Positions 25,336 to 35,195 of a stretch of DNA of 64,000 bases are shown piece by piece. A model generated the notes under the pieces. It was given only the letters and a program-made list of their open reading frames with translations. It ran no database searches and had not been told where the DNA came from. Source of the DNA: an uncultured Halanaerobiales bacterium (lineage in GTDB: Bacteria > Bacillota > Halanaerobiia > Halanaerobiales > M55B127); NCBI GenBank assembly GCA_913055675.1, contig CAJXKY010000009.1:1-64000 (forward strand), in the 5' to 3' direction. The first letter of the stretch is position 1. Every line of letters begins with the position of its first letter. The position numbers were made by a program, and so were the translations under genes.

Positions 25336-25968
25336 TTAGTTATTATTTAAAATTTCTCTTCCAAGACTACCTGATTTTGATAATTGATTTAAAGCCTTTA
25401 AAATATTACCTGTTTCATAATAGATTGCTCCCAATAATAAATGGGAAAACTCATTATCTTTGGTTTCTAAAGCTTTTTTGGCTTCTTTGATTGCTAAATC
25501 ATATTCTTCTAATTCAAGGTGACTTGCTGATAGAAAATTACGAATGTTATAATTCTCAGGTGTTAATTTTAGAATTTTGTTGAAGTATTTGATTGACAAG
25601 TCATAATCTTCAACTATAACACCATAAAAGGCTGCATAATTTAATAAAAGAATATTTTCTTGATATTTTGAGAGTTCATATAAATAGGGTGATACCTTTT
25701 TTACAAATTTTTGTTCTTCGAAATCAGAGCCTAGTTTATTTATATTATTATAAGCAGCTTTTATATCACCTAAATTTACTAATGAAATTGTTAAATTATA
25801 ATTTGCCATAATATCGTCAGGTTTCTTTTCAAGTTTTTCAATGTTTTTTTCTTTAAGAGCTCGCCAATCTGGTTCTTGAACAGCTGCCGAAGCCGAAAAA
25901 GAAATTAGAAGTAACATAGATATTGTAATAACTATATAAATTATCTTATAACGTTTAATAATAATCAA
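25336..25968 (-). CDS. Exported TPR-repeat protein; probable ATT start
   Basis: About 208 residues. A signal peptide (IIYIVITISMLLLISFSASA, then AVQEPDW) is followed by roughly three or four tetratricopeptide-like helical pairs, such as DIKAAYNNINKL, DYDLSIKYFNKILKLTPENY and EYDLAIKEAKKALETKDNE. TPRs mediate protein-protein contacts; a periplasmic or envelope location is likely. The only canonical start, TTG at 25968, directly abuts the GAGG ribosome site with no spacer. Three ATT codons follow at 25965, 25962 and 25959, and the last two are correctly spaced. Coordinates give the outermost possibility. Confidence 0.75.
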   Translation of the reverse strand: MIIIKRYKIIYIVITISMLLLISFSASAAVQEPDWRALKEKNIEKLEKKPDDIMANYNLTISLVNLGDIKAAYNNINKLGSDFEEQKFVKKVSPYLYELSKYQENILLLNYAAFYGVIVEDYDLSIKYFNKILKLTPENYNIRNFLSASHLELEEYDLAIKEAKKALETKDNEFSHLLLGAIYYETGNILKALNQLSKSGSLGREILNNN

Positions 25969-25981
25969 CCTCTTTTAATTA

Positions 25982-27151
25982 TTATTTATAAACAAAATCA
26001 CTTTCTTCAATTCTTTGAAGAGCTTCTTTGATTCTTTCTAATTCAACGGTTAAGGCAATTCTTAAATAATTTTCTCCGTGATCTCCCCAACCGACACCTG
26101 GTGTAAAGAATACGCCAGTCTTTTTAAATAATTTTTTTGAAAACTCAGATGAATCAATATCTTCCGGTACATCAATCCAGAGATAGAAGGAAGCCTTATT
26201 TGGTTTAACTTCCCATCCTAATTCCGATAAACCTTCTACAAGTAGGTCTCTTCTTTCTTTATACAACTCAGTAACTTCTTCAATACTATCCTCTGAATTA
26301 TATAGTGCTTCAATACCAGCATATTGTATTGCTTCGAAGATACCGGAATCAATATTAGTTTTTAAACGTCCTAAGGATTCAATTACATCTTCTTTACCAC
26401 AAGCCCAACCAATTCTCCAGCCTGTCATATTATAGGGTTTAGATAAAGAATTAAATTCAATTGCAACGTCCTTTGCACCTTCTACTTCTAAAATACTGTG
26501 TGGAACTTCTTCATCTAAATAGATATCTGTATAAGCAGCATCATGGGCAATAATTATATTATATTGTTTTGCAAAATCAATTACTTTTTCAAAAAATTCG
26601 AAGCTAGCCATTGCTCCTGTAGGATTATTTGGATAATTTAGGTACATAATTTTTGCCTTTTCAGCATCTTCTTCTTTAATACTATCTAAGTCAGGTAAAA
26701 AATCATTTTCTTCTAAAAGAGGCATCATGATTGGATTACCATCGGAAAGAAGAATACTTGTCTTATATACTGGATAACCAGGGTCTGGGACTAACGCTGA
26801 ATCGCCTGGATTTATATAACAGAGTGGTAAATGAGCTATACCTTCTTTAGATCCTATCAAAGAAACAACTTCAGTTTCTGGATCTAAATCTACATCAAAT
26901 CTCTTTTCATATCTTCTACTCACTGCAGTTCTAAATTCCGCTAGACCTTCATAGGAAGGATAGCTATGTGTAGTAGGATCTTGAATAGCTTCTTTCATTT
27001 TGTTTACTATGTTTTCCGGTGTTGGTTGGTCAGGATCTCCTATTCCAAAATTAATAACATCCATTCCATCTGCTTTAGCTTCGTTAATCATTCTATCAAT
27101 TTCAGCAAATAAATATGGTGGTAAATTTTTAATACGATTTGAATTTTCCAT
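25982..27151 (-). CDS. dapL: LL-diaminopimelate aminotransferase-type PLP enzyme
   Basis: 389 residues, fold-type I aminotransferase. It has YLNYPNNPTGA, HDAAYTDIYL and the PLP-lysine in FNSLSKPYNMTGWRIGWACG, ending with the conserved C-terminal Arg in NYLRIALTV. This sequence style matches DapL, which makes LL-diaminopimelate directly from tetrahydrodipicolinate for lysine and peptidoglycan. Position two bases after dapF, which uses the DapL product, supports the call. The ribosome site is AGGAGGAA. Confidence 0.9.
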   Translation of the reverse strand: MENSNRIKNLPPYLFAEIDRMINEAKADGMDVINFGIGDPDQPTPENIVNKMKEAIQDPTTHSYPSYEGLAEFRTAVSRRYEKRFDVDLDPETEVVSLIGSKEGIAHLPLCYINPGDSALVPDPGYPVYKTSILLSDGNPIMMPLLEENDFLPDLDSIKEEDAEKAKIMYLNYPNNPTGAMASFEFFEKVIDFAKQYNIIIAHDAAYTDIYLDEEVPHSILEVEGAKDVAIEFNSLSKPYNMTGWRIGWACGKEDVIESLGRLKTNIDSGIFEAIQYAGIEALYNSEDSIEEVTELYKERRDLLVEGLSELGWEVKPNKASFYLWIDVPEDIDSSEFSKKLFKKTGVFFTPGVGWGDHGENYLRIALTVELERIKEALQRIEESDFVYK

Positions 27152-27153
27152 TA

Positions 27154-28020
27154 TTACATTCCTCCTGTCATTATTTCACCTTTGAATACAAAGGTTGAAG
27201 GACCGGTCATCATCATTTCATCTTCTTTATTTTGTGATATTTGAAGTGGTCCTCCTGGTAAGTTGATTTGTACATTTCTTTCTACTCTATTCTGGGCAAT
27301 ACTCACAGCTGCAGTAGCACATGCACCCGTTCCACAAGCTAGTGTTGCACCTGCACCTCTTTCCCAGACTTTTACGTTTATTTGATCTTTTTCAATAACT
27401 TCTGCAAATTCTACATTAGTCCCCTTTTTAAACAAAGGATGTTCTTCTATCTTTGGACCTATTTGTTTTACATTAACTTGATCTAAATTGTTTACATATA
27501 TAATAGCATGTGGATTACCAGTTGAAGCTCCATTTATAATATATTCCTTATCATCAATTTTTAAAGGATAACAAAATAGCTTATTGATATTTGCATCAAT
27601 CATTTTTTTGTTTACATGAAGTTTTTCTAAAGTATATTCTGGTTTTCCCATATTTACTCTAACAATGCTTTGATATGGCTCATATTCTATAATCTCGGGC
27701 TTTATTAAACCAGCAAGTGTTTCAATTTTCAGTGTTTTTTTATTTGTTAAATCGTTGATATGTAAGTAATGAGCAAAACAGCGAATTCCATTACCACACA
27801 TCTCAGCTTCACTGCCGTCTGAATTAAAAATTCTCATTTTGAAATCTGCTTCATCTTTTTGAGAATTTTGGATAAGGATCATACCATCAGCACCAATACC
27901 AAAATGACGGTCACATAATTTTTTAGCTAGCTTTGGGTAATTTTCTATTTGTTCTTTTAAATCATTTATCATAATAAAGTCATTACCCAGACCATGCATC
28001 TTAAAAAATTTAACTTTCAT
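27154..28020 (-). CDS. dapF: Diaminopimelate epimerase
   Basis: 288 residues beginning MKVKFFKMHGLGNDFIMIND. Both catalytic cysteines are present: MCGNGIRCFA and ACGTGACAT. It converts LL- to meso-diaminopimelate, the cross-linking residue of peptidoglycan and lysine precursor. The open frame extends upstream through hfq, but the ATG at 28020 gives the family N-terminus and follows AAGGAA. It overlaps hfq by 11 bases, so the two are translationally coupled. Confidence 0.96.
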   Translation of the reverse strand: MKVKFFKMHGLGNDFIMINDLKEQIENYPKLAKKLCDRHFGIGADGMILIQNSQKDEADFKMRIFNSDGSEAEMCGNGIRCFAHYLHINDLTNKKTLKIETLAGLIKPEIIEYEPYQSIVRVNMGKPEYTLEKLHVNKKMIDANINKLFCYPLKIDDKEYIINGASTGNPHAIIYVNNLDQVNVKQIGPKIEEHPLFKKGTNVEFAEVIEKDQINVKVWERGAGATLACGTGACATAAVSIAQNRVERNVQINLPGGPLQISQNKEDEMMMTGPSTFVFKGEIMTGGM

Positions 28021-28264
28021 TATTACGTTCCTTGTTATGGTTAAAAATAATATCTTTAATATTTTTCTTAGGCTCAATAGTAGATACTGCATGTTTGTAT
28101 ATAACTTTTAGATCGCTATCAGTTTCTAAAAGGATTGTAAAATCATCAAAACCGACTACTTTTCCTTTTAGTTGTACACCATTCATTAGATATAATTTTA
28201 CCTTGATACTGTTCTTTCGAACATGGTTTAAAATTGTGTCCTGAATATTGATTTTATTTTTCAT
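28010..28264 (-). CDS. hfq: RNA chaperone Hfq
   Basis: 84 residues. The Sm1 region is KVKLYLMNGVQLKGKVVGFDDFTILL and Sm2 is KVIYKHAVSTIEP. It forms a hexameric ring for small-RNA/mRNA pairing. It lacks the long acidic tail of enterobacterial Hfq and has a short basic, Asn-rich tail. The ribosome site is AAGGGGG. The order miaA-hfq is the common bacterial arrangement. Confidence 0.96.
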   Translation of the reverse strand: MKNKINIQDTILNHVRKNSIKVKLYLMNGVQLKGKVVGFDDFTILLETDSDLKVIYKHAVSTIEPKKNIKDIIFNHNKERNNES

Positions 28265-28282
28265 TATCTTTTCCCCCTTGAT

Positions 28283-29227
28283 TTAAAGATTATTTCTAAG
28301 ATGATTCAACACATTTTTAAATAGTTTTTCCTTATTGATTTTTGATATATTATACCATTTGATTGAATCATCTCTTTTAAAAAAGCTTAATTGCCTTTTA
28401 GCATACCTGCGAGTGTTTCTTTTAATTAATCTAACAGCTTCTTCCAGGTCATATTCACCATTGAAGTAATTGAATAATTCTTTATATCCAATTGCTTGCC
28501 GAGCAGTAGATTTATCGTCGAGTTCATAATTAATAAAAATATATTTAGCCTCTTCGATTAAACCTTCTTCAATCATTAAATCAACTCTTTTGTTAATTCT
28601 ATCATATAATTCTTTCCTATCTCTAGTCAAGCCAATTTTAATTGCTTGCTGTCTAGGTGGTGCTTCTTTTTGTTTTTTCTTATAATAGGTTTTTGTATGA
28701 CCGGTTAATTTATATATTTCAATTCCCCTAATAACTCTTCTTACATCATTAGGATGTAATTTGTCTGCTAACTTAGGATCAATATCCTTTAATTTGTCAT
28801 GGACATATTCATTTCCATTTTTTTTAGCTTCTTTTCTTAATTTTTCCCTCAATTCTTCATCAGGTTCCATATCAGGTAGGGAAAATCCTTCTAAAACTGC
28901 TTTTATATATAATCCAGTGCCACCTACGATAAGAGGTAATTTGTTTTTTTGAAAGATATTTTCAATAATAGGATCTACATCATCTTGATAATCAGCAACT
29001 GAATAATCTTTTTCTGGGGTGATAATATCTATTTGATGGTGGTGGACTTTGTTTTGTATTTCTTCAGAGACTTTAGCTGTTCCAATATCCATATTTTTAT
29101 AGATTTGCATTGAATCTGCTGAAATAATTTCTGCATCAAATTCATCAGCTATTTTTAAAGAAAGTTCTGTTTTGCCTGCTGCAGTTGGACCAACAACTGC
29201 TATTACTTTATCATATTTATCAACCAT
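28283..29227 (-). CDS. miaA: tRNA dimethylallyltransferase MiaA
   Basis: 314 residues. The P-loop is VVGPTAAGKTELS, followed by EIISADSMQIYKNMDIGTAK and VGGTGLYIKAVLEG. It adds dimethylallyl to A37 of tRNAs that read U-starting codons. The product is further modified by MiaB, encoded two genes upstream in the same run. The ATG follows GGAGAT and its A overlaps the mutL stop region (shared base 29227). Confidence 0.97.
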   Translation of the reverse strand: MVDKYDKVIAVVGPTAAGKTELSLKIADEFDAEIISADSMQIYKNMDIGTAKVSEEIQNKVHHHQIDIITPEKDYSVADYQDDVDPIIENIFQKNKLPLIVGGTGLYIKAVLEGFSLPDMEPDEELREKLRKEAKKNGNEYVHDKLKDIDPKLADKLHPNDVRRVIRGIEIYKLTGHTKTYYKKKQKEAPPRQQAIKIGLTRDRKELYDRINKRVDLMIEEGLIEEAKYIFINYELDDKSTARQAIGYKELFNYFNGEYDLEEAVRLIKRNTRRYAKRQLSFFKRDDSIKWYNISKINKEKLFKNVLNHLRNNL

Positions 29228-31035
29228 TATCTACCAATCTCCTTATCTATTTCGTCCTTAGATAGAATTAGTAATATTGGTCTTCCATGTGGGCATCTAT
29301 CGTAATTATCAAGTTTAAATAGATTATTTACTATATAAGAAATTTGGTTATTGGGTAGCTGTTCACCAGCTTTTACAGCACTTCTGCAGGCTACATATTT
29401 TAATGCTTCTTCTACTAGTTGCGACTTTTCTACATTTTTGTTTTGGTTTATAATTTCGTCAATAATGTCCCTTACAATCTGTTTTTGATTTTGATCTTTT
29501 AAATAGGTGGGAATTTCATTAACTATTATACTTTTTGGTCCAAACTGTTCATAATAGATTCCTAGTTTTTCGAAAGTTTCTTGGTTATCCATTATTATAT
29601 CCATTTCAGTATTACTTAGTTCAATATTAACTGGAGTTATTAAAGACTGGGTATTTATAGTTTTATTATCATTATATTTTTCTAGAATTTCATTAAATAT
29701 AATTTTTTCATGTGCATTGTGTTGGTCTATTAAATAAAGACCTTCATCTGATTCAATTATTATATAGGTATTATAGAGTTGACCAAATATTTTAGTTATT
29801 TTAAAATCAAATTCTAAATCAAGGTCAATTTCATCTCGTTTGTTATTATAGTTTTTTATATAAGTTCGAGCCCTTTGATTATTATAGTTATTTGAACTTT
29901 TTTCTTTAAATAGTTGTTCTTTTTTATATTCTTTTTTCTTTGAATCATTTTTATTAAATGAAGAATCTGTACTTTGTTTATGATCTGTCTTAACTTGATG
30001 ATTATTATTATCGTTTTGACCTTTAAAACTGATATTTTTAACTGTATTAATTGAATTCAATTTTGTTTTTACAGCTTTTTCAATAACTTCCATTATAGTT
30101 TGGTAACGACTAAACTTAACTCTGCGTTTAGTAGGATGTACATTTACATCGACCAAGATAGGATTTAGGTCAATAAATATAAAGGCAATTGGATTTTTGC
30201 CCTTATCAAGGTACCCTTTATACCCGTTTTCAACGGCTTTGGATAATAGATTGCTTTCAACCGAACGTCCGTTTGCATAAAAGTATTGATGAATACGAGA
30301 AGATCGGTTAAAAGATGGATGTCCTATATATCCTTGAATTTTAACGAATTTTTCTTCATGTTCGACATATAATAGGTTATCGGTCATTTCTTTTCCAAAG
30401 ACACTATAAATAGTATCTTTTACTTTACCATTACCGGGAGTATCCAATAGTTTTTTGCCATCATGGTAAAATTTAAAGTTAATACCGGGGAAAGAAATAA
30501 CTTCTTTATTTAATATATTACTGATATGTCTAAATTCAGTTCGAGTTGTTTTCATATATTTATAACGAGCTGGTGTATTGAAAAAGATATCTGTGACTGT
30601 AATATTGGTTCCAACTGGAGATCCAACTGTAGTGTTTTCTTTGATTTCTCCACCTTCAATTACTAGTTTTTTGCCTTTCATTTCATCTTGATGCCTTGTT
30701 ATTACTTCAACCTTTGAGATAGATGAAATTGAAGCAAGTGCTTCACCTCTGAAACCCAATGAAGATAGTGAAAAAAGGTCATCAGCATCCTCGATTTTAC
30801 TGGTGGCATAGCGGGAAAAAGCAAGTTTAACTTGATCGGGTTTGATACCGGTCCCATCATCACTAACTTGAATTTTTTCTTTACCACCGTCTTTAATTTT
30901 TATAGTTATATTTTCACTGTCAGCATCGATTGCATTTTCAACCAATTCCTTAACAATAGAGGCAGGTCTTTCAATAACTTCCCCTGCCGAAATCTGGTTG
31001 GCAACTGTTTCTGGTAACTGTATTATATCATTCAT
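29227..31035 (-). CDS. mutL: DNA mismatch repair protein MutL
   Basis: 602 residues. The GHKL ATPase domain has VANQISAGEVIERPASIVKELVENA, DDGTGI and GFRGEALASI. A low-complexity Lys/Asn linker (about 335-400) joins it to the C-terminal dimerisation/endonuclease domain, which has YLIDQHNAHEKIIF in place of the usual DQHA(A)xER motif, and CPHGRP. It couples MutS recognition to strand incision. It lies one base downstream of mutS. Confidence 0.97.
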   Translation of the reverse strand: MNDIIQLPETVANQISAGEVIERPASIVKELVENAIDADSENITIKIKDGGKEKIQVSDDGTGIKPDQVKLAFSRYATSKIEDADDLFSLSSLGFRGEALASISSISKVEVITRHQDEMKGKKLVIEGGEIKENTTVGSPVGTNITVTDIFFNTPARYKYMKTTRTEFRHISNILNKEVISFPGINFKFYHDGKKLLDTPGNGKVKDTIYSVFGKEMTDNLLYVEHEEKFVKIQGYIGHPSFNRSSRIHQYFYANGRSVESNLLSKAVENGYKGYLDKGKNPIAFIFIDLNPILVDVNVHPTKRRVKFSRYQTIMEVIEKAVKTKLNSINTVKNISFKGQNDNNNHQVKTDHKQSTDSSFNKNDSKKKEYKKEQLFKEKSSNNYNNQRARTYIKNYNNKRDEIDLDLEFDFKITKIFGQLYNTYIIIESDEGLYLIDQHNAHEKIIFNEILEKYNDNKTINTQSLITPVNIELSNTEMDIIMDNQETFEKLGIYYEQFGPKSIIVNEIPTYLKDQNQKQIVRDIIDEIINQNKNVEKSQLVEEALKYVACRSAVKAGEQLPNNQISYIVNNLFKLDNYDRCPHGRPILLILSKDEIDKEIGR

Positions 31036-31036
31036 A

Positions 31037-33646
31037 TTAATCTTCCTCTTTTAGGTCTTTTTTAATTTCATAAAGAAAGTTCATTGCTTCCATCGGAGTA
31101 ACATCCATAATATCAAAGTCTTTAACTTTTTTCTCTAATTCACTTTCTGTTTTAAATAATTCAAGTTGTTCTTTTTGTTTTTGAATTTCTTTTCTTTCTT
31201 TTTTATTATAAGTCATTTTTTCTTGATTGTTTTGGGCTTCTAATTTCTTTAAAAGCCGTTCCGCATTAATGATTATTTCTTGCGGAATACCGGCTAACCT
31301 AGCTACTTCAATTCCATAGCTTTGGTTTGCTTGTCCAGGAACGATTTTATATAGAAAATGGACTCCTTTTTCATCTTCTTCTACAAGAACATTATAGTTT
31401 TTGATACCCTCATGTTTTTCTTCAAGTTCAGTTAATTCATGGTAATGAGTTGCAAAAAGGGTTCTAGCACCGATCTTTTCTGGATCATTAATATATTCGG
31501 TTACCGCCCAGGCAATACTAACTCCATCATAAGTAGAAGTACCTCTACCTACTTCATCTAGTATGATCAAACTTTTTTCGGTAGCATTATTGACTATATT
31601 AGAAACTTCATTCATTTCCACCATGAAAGTACTTTGACCGGTTGTAAGGTCATCACTAGCACCGACGCGAGTGAATATTCTATCGACAAGACCTACAGAA
31701 GCCCTTTTAGCGGGAATGAAACTACCGATTTGGGCTAACAGTATAGTAAGGGCAACTTGCCTCATATAGGTCGATTTACCGGACATATTTGGACCTGTAA
31801 TAATTAAAAAGCGGTTTTCTTTATTGTCTAAGAAGGTATCATTGGGCACAAAGTTATCAGTGACCATTTTTTCAACTACCGGATGACGACCATTTATTAT
31901 TTCAATTTTGTTTGAATTATTAATTTCTGGTTTACAATAATTGTTTTCAATAGCAACTATTCCTAAGGATAATATTACATCTATTTTACTTATGATTGTT
32001 GCAGTTTCTTTTATTCGATTAATATTTTCTGAAATTTCTTCTCTAATTTCCACAAAAAGATCATATTCTAAATCATTTATCTTTTCTTCAGCACCTAGTA
32101 CCTTTGCTTCTTTTTCTTTAAGTTCAGGCGTAATATATCTTTCACTATTAGTAAGGGTTTGTTTTCTTTCATAATCATCGGGTACTTTATCTAAGTTGGC
32201 ATTTGTAACTTCAATATAGTATCCGAAAACTTTATTAAAACCAACTTTTAGAGAAGAAATACTTGTTCTTTTACGTTCTTCTTTTTGTAAATTTGTGATC
32301 CAATCTTTGCCTTCATCTCTTAGAGATCTTAATTCATCAAGTTCTTCATTATAGCCTTCTTTAATTAAATTACCTTCCCGAACGGTAACCGGTGGTTCGT
32401 CCACAATAGACTTTTTAATTAGTTCATACAAATCATCTAAAGTATCAAAGCTTTGGTGTAGATCATTTAAATAACTAACTTCAAAATCTTCAATACTCTT
32501 TTTGATATCAGGTAGTTTGTTTAAAGAAGTCCTGAGGAAGGCTAGATCTCTAGCATTTGCAGTTTCATATGTAATTTTGCTTAATATTCTTTCTAAATCA
32601 TAAATTTCTTCTAAATTTTCTTGTATTTCCTGCATTTTCATATAGTTGTCGCTTAATTCATCTACAGCATTTAGTCTTTGATTTATTCTATCCTTTTCAA
32701 TTAAAGGCTGATTTATCCAGCGCTTAATTAATCTTGAACCCATCGCAGTAGTAGTTTTATCGATTATACTTAATAGACTACCTTCTTTTTTGTTCTCCCT
32801 TATTGTGGTAGTAAGTTCAAGATTTCTACGGGTAGAATAATCGAGAACCATGTAATCATCAATATTATATCTTTTTAATTTATTGATATGAAAAATAGTT
32901 CTTTTTTGTGTATCTTTTAAAAAGTTCATTACCTGACCAGCGGCAATAACACCAGCACGGTAGTCATCACAGCCAAAACCAGAAAGAGATTGTGTATTAA
33001 AGTGATCAATTAAGGTTTTATAAGCTTTTTCATAGCTCATTTTTTCTTTGTTTTTAACAACAAAATCTAATTTATTAGCTAGATATTCATATTTATCTGA
33101 TTTTTCCAGCGTTTTATCAAAAATAACTTCACTAGGTTTTATGCGATCTATTTCATCCCAGACTTTTCCCTTTTTTTCAATATCAATTTCAGTAATAAAG
33201 AAATCTCCTGTAGAAATATCTACATATGAAATGCCTATTTTTTCTTCGAATTTTACTACAGAAGTCAGAAAGTTATTTTCTGAAGAGTCTAAGATTTCAT
33301 TTTCTATTATAGTTCCAGGAGTTATAACCCGGATTACATCTCTTTTGACGAGCCCACTGGCTTCACTAGGGTCTTCTAGTTGTTCACAGATTGCAACACT
33401 GAAGTCTAAATCAATCAATTCTGCTATATATGATTCAGCCGAATGAGCCGGTACACCGGCCATTGGTGTTTTTTCACCAGAACCTTTATTACGCGAGGTT
33501 AAGGCAATATCTAAATTTTTTGCTGCTACTTTAGCATCATCTTCAAACATTTCATAAAAATCACCCATTCTAAAAAACAGAATTGAATCAGGATAGTTAT
33601 CTTTTATTTTATGGTACTGCTGCATCATTGGAGTTAATTTAGCCAA
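31037..33646 (-). CDS. mutS: DNA mismatch recognition protein MutS
   Basis: 869 residues. The mismatch-reading Phe-X-Glu is FYEMF in the N-terminal domain (RMGDFYEMFEDDA). The C-terminal ABC-like ATPase has Walker A GPNMSGKSTYMRQ, signature STFMVEM and Walker B IILDEVGRGTSTYDG. The start is TTG at 33646, seven bases after GAGGTGG, and gives the standard N-terminus AKLTPMMQQYHKIK. The following mutL starts after one base. Confidence 0.98.
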   Translation of the reverse strand: MAKLTPMMQQYHKIKDNYPDSILFFRMGDFYEMFEDDAKVAAKNLDIALTSRNKGSGEKTPMAGVPAHSAESYIAELIDLDFSVAICEQLEDPSEASGLVKRDVIRVITPGTIIENEILDSSENNFLTSVVKFEEKIGISYVDISTGDFFITEIDIEKKGKVWDEIDRIKPSEVIFDKTLEKSDKYEYLANKLDFVVKNKEKMSYEKAYKTLIDHFNTQSLSGFGCDDYRAGVIAAGQVMNFLKDTQKRTIFHINKLKRYNIDDYMVLDYSTRRNLELTTTIRENKKEGSLLSIIDKTTTAMGSRLIKRWINQPLIEKDRINQRLNAVDELSDNYMKMQEIQENLEEIYDLERILSKITYETANARDLAFLRTSLNKLPDIKKSIEDFEVSYLNDLHQSFDTLDDLYELIKKSIVDEPPVTVREGNLIKEGYNEELDELRSLRDEGKDWITNLQKEERKRTSISSLKVGFNKVFGYYIEVTNANLDKVPDDYERKQTLTNSERYITPELKEKEAKVLGAEEKINDLEYDLFVEIREEISENINRIKETATIISKIDVILSLGIVAIENNYCKPEINNSNKIEIINGRHPVVEKMVTDNFVPNDTFLDNKENRFLIITGPNMSGKSTYMRQVALTILLAQIGSFIPAKRASVGLVDRIFTRVGASDDLTTGQSTFMVEMNEVSNIVNNATEKSLIILDEVGRGTSTYDGVSIAWAVTEYINDPEKIGARTLFATHYHELTELEEKHEGIKNYNVLVEEDEKGVHFLYKIVPGQANQSYGIEVARLAGIPQEIIINAERLLKKLEAQNNQEKMTYNKKERKEIQKQKEQLELFKTESELEKKVKDFDIMDVTPMEAMNFLYEIKKDLKEED

Positions 33647-33721
33647 ATTACCACCTCATCTATATTAAATATACTTTTTATATACTAAATAATATTATAG
33701 CATAAGTTATATTTCTAATAA

Positions 33722-33757
33722 AGAAAACCCGAAAGATTAAATCTTTCAGGTTTTAAC
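33722..33757 (-). terminator. Intrinsic terminator overlapping the miaB stop codon
   Basis: Minus strand: AAAACCTGAAAGAT, a short loop, then ATCTTTCGGGTTTT with a T-rich tail; one pair is a U-G wobble. The left arm contains the miaB stop. It would at least partly separate miaB from mutS. Confidence 0.7.
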
Positions 33758-35077
33758 AACTTCACCATATAAGGTCCAGCTCTTTGCATTATTTATTTTT
33801 ACTTTGACAACTTTTCCTATTAAACCAGGTTTTCTTGGGAAAATCACCAGTTTGTTTGTGCGGGAACGCCCCATAAATGTTTCAGGATTTGTTTTGCTTT
33901 CCCCTTCAACAAGTACTTCTAGAGTCTTCCCTTCTAATTTTTCGTTTTCTTCCATACTTATCTTATTTTGAACATCCATTAGTTTTTGAAGACGTTTATC
34001 TTTAACATCTTCTTCTATTTGACCCTCTTTTTTAGCAGCCGGAGTTCCACTGCGCTTTGAATATTTAAAAGTAAAGGCCATATCAAATCTTGCTTTTCTA
34101 ACTACATCAAGGGTTTCCTGAAAATCTTTATCAGTTTCTCCGGGAAAACCCACTATGATATCGGTTGTTATCGAATTATATGGTACATGTTTATTAATTA
34201 GATCTATTAATTTAAGGTATTCTTCTTTTGTATAACCTCTATTCATCTCATAAAGCATCTCATCACTACCGGATTGAATTGGTAAATGGAAGTGTTCACA
34301 TAATTTTTCACTTTCAGCAATAGTTTTAATAGTCTTCTCATTAAAGTCACGAGGATGAGAAGTCATATATCTAATTCTTTTTAAACCATCAAGTTGGTCT
34401 AGTTCAGTTAATAAATCAGCAAAGTCATAGTCTTCTTCTAAGTCCTGAGCATAAGAATTAACATTTTGTCCCAGTAAAGTTATTTCAACTACTCCATCTT
34501 TAACTAACTTTTTAACTTCTTTGATAACTTTATCCTTAGGTCTACTTCTTTCATGTCCCCTTACGTACGGAACAATACAGTAGCTACAGTAATTATCACA
34601 ACCTTGCATAATAGTAACCCAGGCCTGGAAATCACTTTTTCTAACTGAAGGTAAATCTGGAATTAATCCTTTTTCTTGCTCCCATACCGAAATTATTCTT
34701 TCATCATTTTCTTCAATTTCGTTGATTAATTCTGGTAATTTGTGTAGGTTGTGAGTTCCAATAACAAGATCTACATGTTGGAATTTTTCTTTTATTTTTT
34801 CTACAGGTTCTTCAACCTGCATCATACAACCTCCGATCCCTATAATCAGATCGGGATTTTCTCTTTTTAATCTTTTTAAAGAACCAACCTTACCAAAGAC
34901 CTTAAGTTCGGCATTTTCTCTTATCGTACATGTATTTAAAAATATCAAATCAGCTTCTTCTAATTCATCAGTTGAACTATATCCCATTTCCTCTAACATA
35001 CCGGCAATTTTCTCAGAGTCGTGTTCATTCATCTGACAGCCGTATGTTTTTATATAATAGTTTTTATCAACACTCAT
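33746..35077 (-). CDS. miaB: tRNA methylthiotransferase MiaB
   Basis: 443 residues in three domains. The N-terminal UPF0004 has YYIKTYGCQMNEHDSEKI plus two further cysteines (LNTCTIREN, GCMMQ). The radical SAM domain has the cluster CDNYCSYCIVPYVRG. The C-terminal TRAM domain ends ITNAKSWTLYGEVVK-like. It installs 2-methylthio on i6A37 made by MiaA. The ribosome site is AAGGAGAA. It is the first gene of the miaB-mutS-mutL-miaA-hfq-dapF-dapL run. Confidence 0.97.
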   Translation of the reverse strand: MSVDKNYYIKTYGCQMNEHDSEKIAGMLEEMGYSSTDELEEADLIFLNTCTIRENAELKVFGKVGSLKRLKRENPDLIIGIGGCMMQVEEPVEKIKEKFQHVDLVIGTHNLHKLPELINEIEENDERIISVWEQEKGLIPDLPSVRKSDFQAWVTIMQGCDNYCSYCIVPYVRGHERSRPKDKVIKEVKKLVKDGVVEITLLGQNVNSYAQDLEEDYDFADLLTELDQLDGLKRIRYMTSHPRDFNEKTIKTIAESEKLCEHFHLPIQSGSDEMLYEMNRGYTKEEYLKLIDLINKHVPYNSITTDIIVGFPGETDKDFQETLDVVRKARFDMAFTFKYSKRSGTPAAKKEGQIEEDVKDKRLQKLMDVQNKISMEENEKLEGKTLEVLVEGESKTNPETFMGRSRTNKLVIFPRKPGLIGKVVKVKINNAKSWTLYGEVVKT

Positions 35078-35195
35078 AATTGATTCTCCTTAAGTTAATA
35101 ATATTTATCAAGCCTAATAAATATTATAACACAGGAGAATTGGTTTTTAAATATAAATCCCCAAAATATCTTAGTTAAGTACTAAAGATTATGTA

